In this document: positions 10,800-19,270 of the stretch, in pieces
Layout: each line of letters starts with the position of its first letter
How positions within the stretch are numbered: the stretch's first letter is position 1
NCBI GenBank assembly: GCA_958295665.1
Contig: OY282560.1
Location: 89,070,311-89,134,310 of the forward strand
Length of the DNA: 64,000 nucleotides
Direction: 5' to 3'
DNA from: Tipula vernalis
Taxonomy: Eukaryota > Arthropoda > Insecta > Diptera > Tipulidae
The notes under the pieces: model-generated
Databases searched by the model: none
What the model was told of the DNA's origin: nothing
Seen by the model: only the letters and a program-made list of their open reading frames with translations
Program-made: the position numbers and the translations under genes

Positions 10800-12118
10800 A
10801 AGCAACAATCACGTTTCTTTCAATATTAAATTTTATTCGCTTTTCTTTTGTGTTTCTTTTGATGTTTTCAGGTTGACTACAATTTATACAAGAGAAGAGT
10901 TTTTCCTTTTTGCTAATTACAAATTTGCTCAACTACCATGACATCTGGCTGAAACATTTTAAACATAATATTAGTACTACATTTGTTTGAGTTTATCGCA
11001 ATAATCTAGCACCTTAATTTTGGTGTCTATTTTCGATCTGTCAAAAATTTTCACTGTATGTAAACAATTTCTTGATCGGAAAAACTGTTAAAGGTAATAT
11101 TATACAAATCGAATTATTAATGATAATAAATTTATACATATTGGTAATTATTTAATTAAAGAACTTTGAACATATTTCAGGTAAAAACTTAACAATTGTG
11201 GATTTGATGTGCTCCGGTGGATCAGCTGTTCAGATAAGTGCAATTTACTTTGCTGTTGATTTTAATGATTCTTTGTGTCTTCTCCTTTTTTTATTTTAGG
11301 CTTCGTCGCTGAACATTCAGCGTGCTGATTTGATTCGACTATCTAGGAATTCCAGTCAGTACGATTGAACTCGCATATAGTCAAGTGACATAAAAATACA
11401 CAGTGTTTTTATTTGCCAAAATTCAGACGAACTCAAAAGCCCGGCTATGTTTGTGTTGTTGTCTATATTGTCCCGGCTATGTTGTCTATTTGCTAGCATG
11501 TTGTTGCCAGCGTAATCACTTAACCGAGCGCAGCTGTTGCCTTGTTGAAATCCGAGACGAGACTAATTAAAAATTAGTCTATTTTTGTTTTGTGTTTTTT
11601 TGGTTTAGTATTTCTTGTGGCGTGATTGGTCCAGCCGATGTAGGAGAAATACGCCAAATCTGTTGGTACAGGTGGCGCCGGACGAATTGTACTGGTGCAT
11701 TGGGTGAACCGCTACAAGCTGTTCAAGTTTGTTTTACTAATTTCACCACCATCAAGTCAATTGAGTCAGCCTAATAGTTTTAAAACGATTTTATATAATA
11801 AAACAAACATTCTAACAACCACTAACTAAAATTATGCTAAAAACTACTTTTATACCCTATTTTTTGTGCCTGCGTGCCTTGCGAATCTTCTTTCCCCTTA
11901 TTTTTTTTTTTATAGATTCCGGAGTCTATGGGTGTATTTATGTTACGTTTTTTAAGACGATTCCCTAATTTGTTGTTTGTTTTAAATGCCATCGTGCATC
12001 CGGGTTTTTGAAAAACCTTCGTTATATTCTTGTTGATGTTATTATTGTACTTTATAGTGATGTATTTCTCTGTTTGTTCATTTTGCTTGTTTAATGTGGT
12101 CTCACATTCTCTTCTTTC
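10800..12118. other. non-coding DNA between two retroelements
   Basis: No supported gene. The open frame at 11592-11774 starts without an ATG and resembles no family. Patches of higher GC at 11290-11350 and 11610-11720 may be fragments of other elements. I could not assign them. Confidence 0.45.
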
Positions 12119-12408
12119 TGTGGGAACACCCTGTTATAATCATACAATCGTAGATAACTTCATTGGAGTTTGATGATGTTGTCTCTTTTTGCAATGTTTT
12201 GGTTTACCGTTGAAATTTAATTTCGAAAACGATGACAGATAAAGAAGATTGGGTTAGATTTGATTTGACCGTGTACAATAGAAGAAGTGTAAATAAAAGA
12301 AGTAAAATTGGATTACATATTTGTAACGTGTTAAAGTCGGGCGTTATATTTAAGGTTGTGTGTTTGGAGTTCGTTCATTTTTTCTGGATCAATTTGTGAA
12401 ATCCCACA
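12119..12408 (+). repeat. probable 5' LTR of Gypsy-1
   Basis: The stretch starts TGTGGGA and ends TCCCACA, a perfect 7 bp terminal inverted repeat of the TG...CA type expected for an LTR. It lies about 200 bp upstream of the gag ATG of a plus-strand Ty3/Gypsy element. The next bases, TTGGTTGCTCAACCGGGATC (12411-12430), look like the primer-binding site and leader of such elements. No second copy was found downstream of pol, so the call rests on position and termini only. Confidence 0.45.
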
Positions 12409-12609
12409 AAATTGGTTGCTCAACCGGGATCCTCGACAATTGATTCAACGTGGAAATAAGACGGCGGATATTTCCGGATATGTTTTCAACATTCGAACGG
12501 ATGGTGATCAAGGATTATCGGTCACCTAACAAGGTCACATATAATCGAGTTGAGTGATTATAAGAGAACTTTTTCGTCAATTGGGTGTACTAAAAATGTG
12601 CAAGTTTAT

Positions 12610-13317
12610 ATGTGTATAATGGGGCGAAAAAATAAAACAAAAAATCGTTCGATTGATAAAGTTACCTTCACCGAATCGGATGAAGAAGAGTATATCAAAC
12701 AATTCCATTTAAGTTTGCAAAACATTCGAACTACGAACAGCACCGTGAGAAAAGTGAATAATAGTGAAAATCCGGAAATGTTAAACGAAATTAAATCGAT
12801 GCGTGAAGAACTTTTGCGTCTAAAACAAGAAAATGAACGGTTACGAAGCCAGCCGCATGTTTTAGAAAGTTCGGGAAATCTTTTTAACGGTGAAGATGAA
12901 CAGTTAAGTGAAACCGTTGTAAACCTAGACTCAATTCGTAAGAATGCCGCTACCGATGGAGCGCCGCATAATAGTAATGCTAATGCCGCATCACAATCGT
13001 CATTGTTAAAAACACATTCAATTCAGTTAAAAGATTTAGTTGAATATATTTCAAAATTCGACGAAACTGATGAATATCGTGTTGAAAATTGGATAGATGA
13101 GTTCAAAAACACAGCAGATTTATTTGAATTAACTCCGTTACAAAAATTAGTGTTCGCGAAACAATCTTTAACAGGCAGTGCAAGAGAAGCTTTAAAAACC
13201 GAACCAAATATTAGAAGCTGGAACGAAATCAAAAATTTATTACTTCGGGAATATCAAAAGAAGTTCACGAGTGCGGATATTCATCGTCAGCTTCATAATA
13301 GGCTGAATACTTTCTGA
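12610..13317 (+). pseudogene. Gypsy-1 Gag, N-terminal part
   Basis: The open frame runs from before 12550 to the TGA at 13315; the first ATG codons are at 12610 and 12619. The protein has a basic start (MGRKNKTKNRS), a leucine-heptad coiled coil (EMLNEIKSMREELLRLKQEN) and a capsid-like segment (ENWIDEFKNTADLFELTPLQ ... AREALKTEP) typical of Ty3/Gypsy Gag. It would form the particle shell around the element RNA. The capsid is cut by a frameshift near 13315: the next frame (13320 on) continues with Gag-like MREIGALGNV and QYVIDGVND. Confidence 0.75.
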
Positions 13318-13680
13318 CAATGAGGGAGATAGGTGCACTAGGCAACGTGGTAGAAGCGGCCGTTTCCCAATACGTCATAGATGGTGTCAACGACAATGAA
13401 TCAAACAAAGTGAATTCAGAAAAAAATTGCAACTGTATGAAAAATTCAAGTCGAAAACAATTTCTCACACAATTTCTCAAGTACAGCCAAAACCAAGCCG
13501 AACAAGCACACCACCAAATACCATTGTATGCTTTAATTGCGGTAAAAAGGTCATACATCGAATAAGTGCCGGATGAGAGATGAGGGACTAAAATGTTTCA
13601 GATGTTTGAAATTTGGTCACAAAGCTCCAGACTGTCCTGGTATAGACAATCAACTAAGCAACCACAAACAAAAACATTGA
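13318..13680 (+). pseudogene. Gypsy-1 Gag C-terminus with two zinc knuckles, frameshifted
   Basis: Gag continues in a second frame (AAVSQYVIDGVND), shifts again near 13410, and reaches two CCHC knuckles. The first starts VCFNCGKK at about 13525 and is broken by an indel after GGTAAAAAG. The second, CFRCLKFGHKAPDC at about 13591-13632, is intact. Knuckles of this form bind element RNA during packaging. Three frame changes within about 300 bp show the copy is dead. Confidence 0.7.
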
Positions 13681-13716
13681 GGAAGGAGGTAGAAGAAAAA
13701 TTTAAGACACAATCAC

Positions 13717-14367
13717 AAGTTAGTTACAATTTTTGGACATGTAATCGAAGCTCTTGTTGACACGGGAACTGATTTAACATTTTTATTGGAAGATGTTTAC
13801 ACTGTTATGGGATCTCCATCAATATACGGTACCCGAACAAAATTAAGATTCGACACCCGAATAAAATTAAATATTATTATCGATGGCGATGAATTTAGTG
13901 GGAAAATACACATCGTACCGCAAAATTCAATGCAAGTCAGTTGTATAATCGGAACTGATATGTTGCATAAAAGCGGGATAGTTCTAAGCGAAAATGGTAT
14001 ACTCATTAAAAAACTACCAAATGATAATTTTCTAAGTGCTTTCCAGTTAAACGAAGAAGAAGAAGAAACAATTAAAATCCATAACGCTGAATATCGAAAG
14101 GAGGTAGAACAATCGATCAAAAACTACGTGTCAACACGATCACGAGAATCTCCAATAGCAATGAAATTAATCCTAAAGACTAAGCATCCTATTTTCCAAC
14201 CGTCAAGAAGAGTAGCATCTAAAGAAAAGGAGGAAATAGAAAGTCAAATTAACAAATGGCTTCAAGAAGATATAATAAGACCTAGCTGTTCCGAATACGC
14301 AAGTCCAGTCGTGCTAGTGAATAAAAAAGGCGGATCCAAGCGCGTTTTTTTATCAGAGAAGTGGTAA
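13717..14367 (+). pseudogene. Gypsy-1 protease and start of reverse transcriptase
   Basis: The frame open from about 13717 carries the retropepsin active site VDTGTDL (near 13759-13780) and the downstream IIGTDMLHKSGI motif. A linker leads into the RT N-terminus: INKWLQEDIIRPS then SEYASPVVLVNKKGGSKRV, the fingers motif of Ty3/Gypsy RT. A T-run frameshift at about 14345 ends the frame. The protease would process Gag-Pol. No ATG is needed because pol is read by frameshift or readthrough in this family. Confidence 0.8.
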
Positions 14368-14635
14368 TGGATCGGTATCCACTACCTCTAATAGAAGATC
14401 AGATTGATCAATTATACTCATCCGAAGTATATTCAATGCTAGATTTAGAAAACGGATTTTTTCATGTGTTAATTGACAAAGTTATCTAGGATTAACTGGG
14501 TATTTTAGAAAATTTACACCTAGTTATTCACTGACAGCAAAACCATTAACCGACCTTTAGAGGAAAAATAATAAGTTCGATTGGGGAGCGTCCCAACAAA
14601 ATTCGTTTGACTCATTAAAGAAGTTGCCACGAAGT
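14355..14635 (+). pseudogene. Gypsy-1 reverse transcriptase remnants with internal deletion
   Basis: After a frame change the next RT block reads MDRYPLPLIEDQIDQLY and YSMLDLENGFFHVLID, which holds the first palm Asp. Near 14490 it jumps straight to the connection/RNase H boundary: GLTGYFRKFTPSYS ... WGASQQNSFDSLKKL (14490-14625). The YxDD motif, thumb and most of RNase H are therefore deleted. An in-frame TAG lies near 14560. Confidence 0.7.
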
Positions 14636-14639
14636 TGAG

Positions 14640-15177
14640 TAGCTATCGAGCGACCAGAGAGGTGGTATAGTCATGTCAGCAGTGTTCAAAGATTTTTGAA
14701 TTGCACTTGGCAGCGAAGCTTCAGTCGTACACCGGCGGAACCCTGAAGACATCACTATCGCGGAAATCGTATCCGATGAAATGATGGAGCAATTCATAAT
14801 CGAAGGAGAAAACGATCGGAGTGAGGTACGACAACAGATTTCCAATATACAAGAAGAGAATAAATAGAAAAACATTCAACAAGAGACGAAAGGAAGCAAT
14901 TGAATATGCAGTAGGAAAGATGATCGCAATAAAACGTACGCAATTCGGATCTGGCCTCAAGTTATATCCAAAATTTTTGGGTCCATACAAAATTGTAGAG
15001 GTTAACCCTAACGACAGATATAAAGTCGAGAAGGTTGGAATTCACGAAGGTCCCATTATAACAACGAGCTGTGCAGAATACATGAAACAATGGAGACAAC
15101 CAAGAAGCATTTTCGACACTTCTGAAAGTGAATCTGAAGAGGAAGATCAGGGAGGAGGGTCAATTCATAGAGTGTAA
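14640..15177 (+). pseudogene. Gypsy-1 integrase C-terminal region
   Basis: At 14660-14700 a scrap of the integrase core remains (WYSHVSSVQRFLN). The stretch 14821-15177 then encodes the C-terminal domain: KMIAIKRTQFGSGLKLYPKF, LGPYKIVEVNPNDRYKVEKV and AEYMKQW, the SH3-like tail found in several insect Ty3/Gypsy lineages. It ends in an acidic tail and TAA. The catalytic DDE core is missing. A purine-rich stretch (GATCAGGGAGGAGGG, 15147-15161) lies inside the frame and may be the polypurine tract, though no 3' LTR follows. Confidence 0.75.
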
Positions 15178-15306
15178 TACTCTACTACACTATATCTACG
15201 ATGACAAAACACCCGAATTGACAATTTACCTAGAGATGAAGTATAATTACTTATCTATAAGCCGACATTTACCTAAAAGATGAAATATTTACATATGACG
15301 AAATAT
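15178..15306. repeat. degenerate short repeats at the Gypsy-1/Helitron junction
   Basis: Several loose copies of GATGAAATATTTAC / GACGAAATATTTACCTA occur between 15230 and about 15350, with no coding content. They separate the plus-strand Gypsy-1 end from the minus-strand Helitron fragment, and may be a junction product or the decayed end of either element. Confidence 0.35.
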
Positions 15307-16419
15307 TTACCTACCTAAGATGACCCAAAAGACGAAATACTTAAACCAAAGACGATTTTGTTTGTCATAGCATTCTATATTATGTCTTCTATAGCAGTTT
15401 GCTTTCAAAAACTCAACAACTGACACAATCTTCGTTGCCTCGCACACAGTTCGCGGGAAGCTGAACCGGCTTCTTCTATCAGCAGTATTGTTCTTATAGC
15501 AAGTATCTTTGTGTCTATGAGTTTGGCATTTCTTAACTGTCTCATAAAGCACTGATTCCTCATTTGGCAGTTCACAAGAGCATACACGATCTATTTGTGA
15601 CAGACCTTCTGGTGTATCGAAAGCTGGATGGTTTTCAATCCACACTACCATGTGGAGATGTGGACTGCCTCTCATCTGACACTCGATTCTCCACCAGAAG
15701 TGTTTAACTCGACCACTAAGTACATTAGTGTTGCTTCGCATGAATCCTATTAATGCATTGACTCGTATCATGAAATGCCGGCTTACAACAACTGGATATC
15801 TCTCGATGAGAACTTGTGTTGCATATATATCAATACTGCTTGGATCTTCATTCGGTCTTCCATCGGCAATCAGTAATGCTTTTCTCATATCCAACCAGTT
15901 CAAGTCATTGCAGCTGATGGTGACGAAGTAGGTTGGTGGTCCAAGGCATCTAATTTGAGCTAGAAGCTCATTCAGTGCCGAGCGCCAGTAAGCAGCCGAA
16001 CCTCGCAGGTTCTTGATGTAGAGGTGAAGATCTTCTACCTGTCCCTCTTGTCCTTCGATTTTCTTTCCACAAGCTGCTATCGTGGGCTTGACTCTACAAT
16101 ATTTGAACATTGACAGTGCATAGAACAGATACTCAATTTGCTGGAATCGTGTATCACTGCCAAGTATTCGATATTGGTAGTAGTCTAGCGGTGTGATGTA
16201 AACTGGTCGTTGTTTCTTTAGTCCATTGATGCCGTATGGGAAGAGCTGATACCATGCTAATTCTTCAGCCTTTAACTCGTGTGCCTCATTCACAATATTG
16301 TCCCGTGTCTTGCGTACAATCTCATTCAAGTTATCAGACACCTCAACTACTTCCTCAACATCTGGCTGGGCACAATCTATTGGTGCCATCACCGATGTAT
16401 GGATAGCTATTTCTGGTTG
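15307..16419 (-). pseudogene. Helitron Rep domain (helitron-like N plus HUH motif), truncated
   Basis: The frame encodes the replication-initiator half of a Helitron Rep/helicase. LFPYGINGLKKQRPVYI and LRGSAAYWRSALNEL fit the helitron-like N-terminal domain; PTYFVTISCNDLNW (about residues 153-166) is Rep motif 1; MRGSPHLHMVVW holds the HUH metal-binding motif (H245, H247). The tyrosine motif that nicks DNA and the whole SF1 helicase should follow, but the frame degenerates after EFLKANCYRRHNIE and stops at 15307. The frame is continuous with the upstream peptidase-like block except for one TAA at 16420-16422. Rolling-circle transposition is not possible from this copy. Confidence 0.85.
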
Positions 16420-17168
16420 TTATGATTCCTCTACTGGTACTGCTATCGATGCTTGCACATGTATCGAGTCTTCGTCGCACTCAAAGTTCGTTTTCTGGTG
16501 TACATCAATGTAATCAAGGGTATACAGTTCATTTCTTGAAGATGTCACACGTTTGCATACCCGTACGAGTTCCTCGATGGTATCACATTCTATTATGCAA
16601 GCTCTACCATTTTCCGCAGCTCCAGCTCCTCTAGCTCCACATGAGTGTGAGTCTGAGACGTAGTATTTGTCATCATAGTGCATGACGCCTAATGAGAGCG
16701 ACCGGGAAATCAGTATACCCGCACTATGACTTTCGAACAATGCTTCAAGGCTCTGTCTCAGTGTCTTTGCAAGATCTCCTTGATTTATGTTGTCTTGTAA
16801 GCTGCCAAAGAATGGTGAGTCATCTGTATAGCTGATACTAAAGTTATTGTTGTACATGAGGAAGCCTCGCTTGATCACATCGAAGTGGTGAACTTCTATA
16901 AGAAACCACTATCGTCAATTCTTAGTGCTCTTGGGCGTTCTTCGGTGTATATTCTAATTGTCTCATAAATACCATCACCCTCTACCATATTTCGGTCCAA
17001 TGTCAAAGTATTCCATCGGCTTGGTAGAAAAATCGCAGCTCTCACAATATTGGCAAGAACCATAGCGGCACATTGTACTCCCGCATAGCCAGATAGTAAT
17101 ACAGAATCATTTCCTCGATGCCATGAAGCACGTACAATTCGTGATACTTTGCTAATGTACATCTTCAT
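16420..17168 (-). pseudogene. Helitron-linked cysteine-peptidase-like domain (tegument USP/OTU type)
   Basis: Two minus-strand frames make up one domain. The first (17168-16896) has GYAGVQCAAMVLANIV, with a Cys placed like a catalytic nucleophile, then WNTLTLDRNMVEGDGIYETI. The second (16887-16420) has DDKYYVSDSHSCGARG, a D-S-H motif like the catalytic His block, followed by NGRACIIECDTIEELVRVC. This Cys/His arrangement resembles the tegument-type ubiquitin-specific peptidases fused to some animal Helitron proteins. A one-base indel near 16895 breaks the frame and a TAA at 16420 separates it from the Rep block. Assignment is by motif memory; an OTU-type fold is the alternative. Confidence 0.55.
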
Positions 17169-17890
17169 TTACAGAAACTGCTACTGCAACACGAACCAAA
17201 TCTTGTTCATTGATGTGAACGTTATTACGTTAACAGTAGCCACATCACTGTAAAGAACGTTAACAGTAGCCACATCACTGTAAAGTGGATTGTTCTGTTT
17301 CAGCCATTCTAGAGCTTCTTAGATTCGTGATCGACATATTGAGAACTCTCTTGTTTTGTCAAGATCCTCTAATCGCTCCACCACGAATACGATACCAGAG
17401 TTATTTGTTGATCTTGGCAGCATATTCGGTAGCTTCTCAGTGACTTCAAATATGTCCTGTCCGAAGAGTACAGCTTGTCCACGACATTCAAGTTGATCGA
17501 AATCTCTAGTTAGTTTTACTATCTTAATGAATGGTATTACTCTTGACAGCAACCGTTGCTCAGATTTTGTGAGTCGTTGAATCACATCTGGTGCAGCACC
17601 TGGGTCAAGGCTATTCCAGTATGCTTTCGGTGGATGAGTGACTTTGTTGCTGGTCAAATGAGTCTTACATCTGTGACAAACGCGAAGGGTGGTGGGATCT
17701 CACAAGCTCGGGTGGAAGGTAATTAGCAGCTTGGATACTTGGGCAACACGATATGATCTGATTTGGATAGCATCTTTTCGTGCAGACTTCACAAATTTGA
17801 TCGCAGTAAGTATTAATGGCTGGCTTGAAGTCTCAGTGTCCGATAGTAACCGTTCTCGTATTTGAGACATGTTTTGTCTGTTTCGAGCTA
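17169..17890 (-). pseudogene. Helitron DUF6570-like region and zinc-finger-like block, broken
   Basis: The frame at 17657-17319 encodes RLTKSEQRLLSRVIPFIKIV and ECRGQAVLFGQDI, then LPNMLPRS, the pattern of the DUF6570 domain upstream of many Helitron N domains. Before it, in a shifted frame, lie a Cys-rich motif (YCDQICEVCTKRCYPNQ, about 17815-17760) and RVCHRCKTHLT (about 17685-17650). After a TAA at 17319 the same frame continues as EALEWLKQNNPLYSDVATVN, where a 30 bp segment (17228-17285) is tandemly duplicated. At least two further frame changes occur before the peptidase block. Confidence 0.65.
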
Positions 17891-18195
17891 CACGTGCTCG
17901 CTGCGGTTCTACGGCTGTTTCTGCTGCTCTAGCTTGATAGATATGCTTGCGAACTCTATCTAAACGCGCTTTACGTTGTTCACTGGACTCTTTGCCTGTC
18001 TAATCTGGTACGCTTACACTCTGCTGTCTCTGTAACGCGGATTTCTTTATATTTTTGCTTAGCTTCCGTGTTCAGTTTCCGTCTTCTTTGATTTTGAGGG
18101 TTTTTGGGGTTTTGGAGGATACATTTTTTGGTCCCACGAGTATGGCGGCAATAAACGGCCCATCCTTCCAGCGGCCCCATAGGAGGATAAGGCAC
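17891..18195 (-). pseudogene. Helitron N-terminal basic region
   Basis: The minus strand encodes Arg/Lys-rich text: KNPQNQRRRKLNTEAKQKYK then TAECKRTRLDRQR, and downstream RARVARNRQNMSQIRERLL. Many Helitron proteins open with such repeated basic runs before the zinc-binding block, and position and strand agree with the domains that follow. A stop at about 17980 interrupts it. The true start was not identified. Confidence 0.45.
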
Positions 18196-18424
18196 TTATA
18201 CAACAGGGTGTGCCAGGTGCCCTGAGGTTGTTCGCTAGCGGCATGACATCTTTTACATCCACCTTCATACCATTCAGCCCTCGTCACGTAACTCAATATA
18301 TATTGGCTTAGGTGGCTGTACGTTATCGATATAGCATGTTTATGACCACCCCTATGCCATTCAGTTCTCAGCATGTACTCAGTATTAACTTGGGTGGTAG
18401 AGACTACAACAGAAATATGAGATC
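18196..18424. repeat. imperfect direct repeat with ~88 bp period
   Basis: A segment at about 18261-18313 (CACCTTCATACCATTCAG ... GGCTTAGGTGG) recurs at about 18348-18400 (CACCCCTATGCCATTCAG ... AACTTGGGTGG). The minus-strand frame across it (18072-18374) therefore repeats a WHRGG/WYEGG-like pattern. It adjoins the Helitron N-terminus and could be part of its leader. Confidence 0.4.
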
Positions 18425-18505
18425 AACAGGATTCGAACCTTAGCCCGATGATTCTTAGTAAGTTCTGATCTTACAAAGAAGCCATCAAACCAAGAGTCTA
18501 TCCAT
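18425..18505 (-). other. tRNA-like relic (B-box match)
   Basis: On the minus strand GGTTCGAATCC at about 18430-18440 is an exact RNA polymerase III B-box/T-loop sequence. A weak A-box-like TGGCTTCTTTG lies about 50 bp upstream. The T-stem pairs over only about three bases and no acceptor stem could be drawn, so this is not a functional tRNA. A tRNA-derived SINE head or tRNA pseudogene would fit. Confidence 0.25.
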
Positions 18506-18860
18506 TTTGAACCAAATCAGCTGCTGTAGCTCTAAATTCCAACTGACTAAAACCTAAATATAAGCTTCATATTCTCCCCAAAAATTTTGAAACATTTTTG
18601 TTTTCTCCTGTACCTAACTATTTGCGCCACTGAGACTTGAAACAAATTTTATTTCATGTGACAGAACTTATATTTACGTCATACAATAGCGCACTTTTTA
18701 TTTATCACACAAAAGCGCATGAAATACTGTTGTAACAGGTTTTTCAAATTTGAAACAATACCATTCGCAGCCAACTTCACTCCGTACATTGCCCATACAA
18801 AAGAAAACATGAATAAATATACTATGCCAAAGCATATTTAATGTCCAAAAATGTTAGAAT
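18506..18860. other. non-coding flank of Gypsy-2
   Basis: AT-rich sequence without a gene. Its last bases (GAAT, within TTAGAAT) are the left copy of the Gypsy-2 target-site duplication. Confidence 0.5.
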
Positions 18861-19057
18861 TGAAACAGGAATACCCTGTAACAAAAAAAAATCAACGAAG
18901 ACAAACAAAGGAGAAAATAGTTTAGTTTTAAAAAGTATGTCAAAGAAGAAAGACGTAAATTATTGGTTTTTTTAATAAAATGTATTTCTGCGTTATCGAC
19001 TAACCTTTGACTTTTATTTTGTTTAACCTAAAATTTTAAATTATAAATCGGGTTTTA
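18861..19057 (+). repeat. 5' LTR of Gypsy-2
   Basis: The ~197 bp sequence beginning TGAAACAGGAATACCC and ending ATCGGGTTTTA is repeated at 23712-23909. I count three substitutions and one A-run length difference, about 98.5% identity. It contains AATAAA at 18974-18979, a plausible polyadenylation signal. The flanks carry GAAT on both sides (18857-18860 and 23910-23913), extendable to AGAAT depending on where the LTR is ended. The near-identity indicates a fairly recent insertion. Confidence 0.88.
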
Positions 19058-19059
19058 GT

Positions 19060-19072
19060 TCAGAAGTGGGAT
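19060..19072 (+). promoter_or_regulatory. putative primer-binding site (tRNA-Leu-like)
   Basis: TCAGAAGTGGGAT starts two bases after the 5' LTR. From memory it is complementary to the 3' acceptor/T-stem region of animal tRNA-Leu, offset a few bases from the very end. The position is right for minus-strand priming; the tRNA identity is tentative. Confidence 0.4.
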
Positions 19073-19270
19073 AAAGTACTTAAAATACGTGACAATAAAG
19101 TGCATTCGAATGAAATTAAAAAAAAACAAACGGTGAACGTAAAATAAATCAAGAACGAAACGTGAATATCTGTTAATTGGTGCAGGAGAGTGAGAGAGTA
19201 ATACAGTTATATATAATAACGGAACTTTGTGGTATATAAAATTGCACAGGGTGAATCCAATCAAGTTGTT

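Noticed and set aside
11592..11774. 60-codon plus-strand open frame in GC-richer DNA
   Set aside because: Begins without an ATG, no domain, and no continuity with neighbouring element fragments.
17180..17290. Link between the 30 bp Helitron duplication and the 30 bp satellite length difference
   Set aside because: The two sequences are unrelated; equal length is coincidence.
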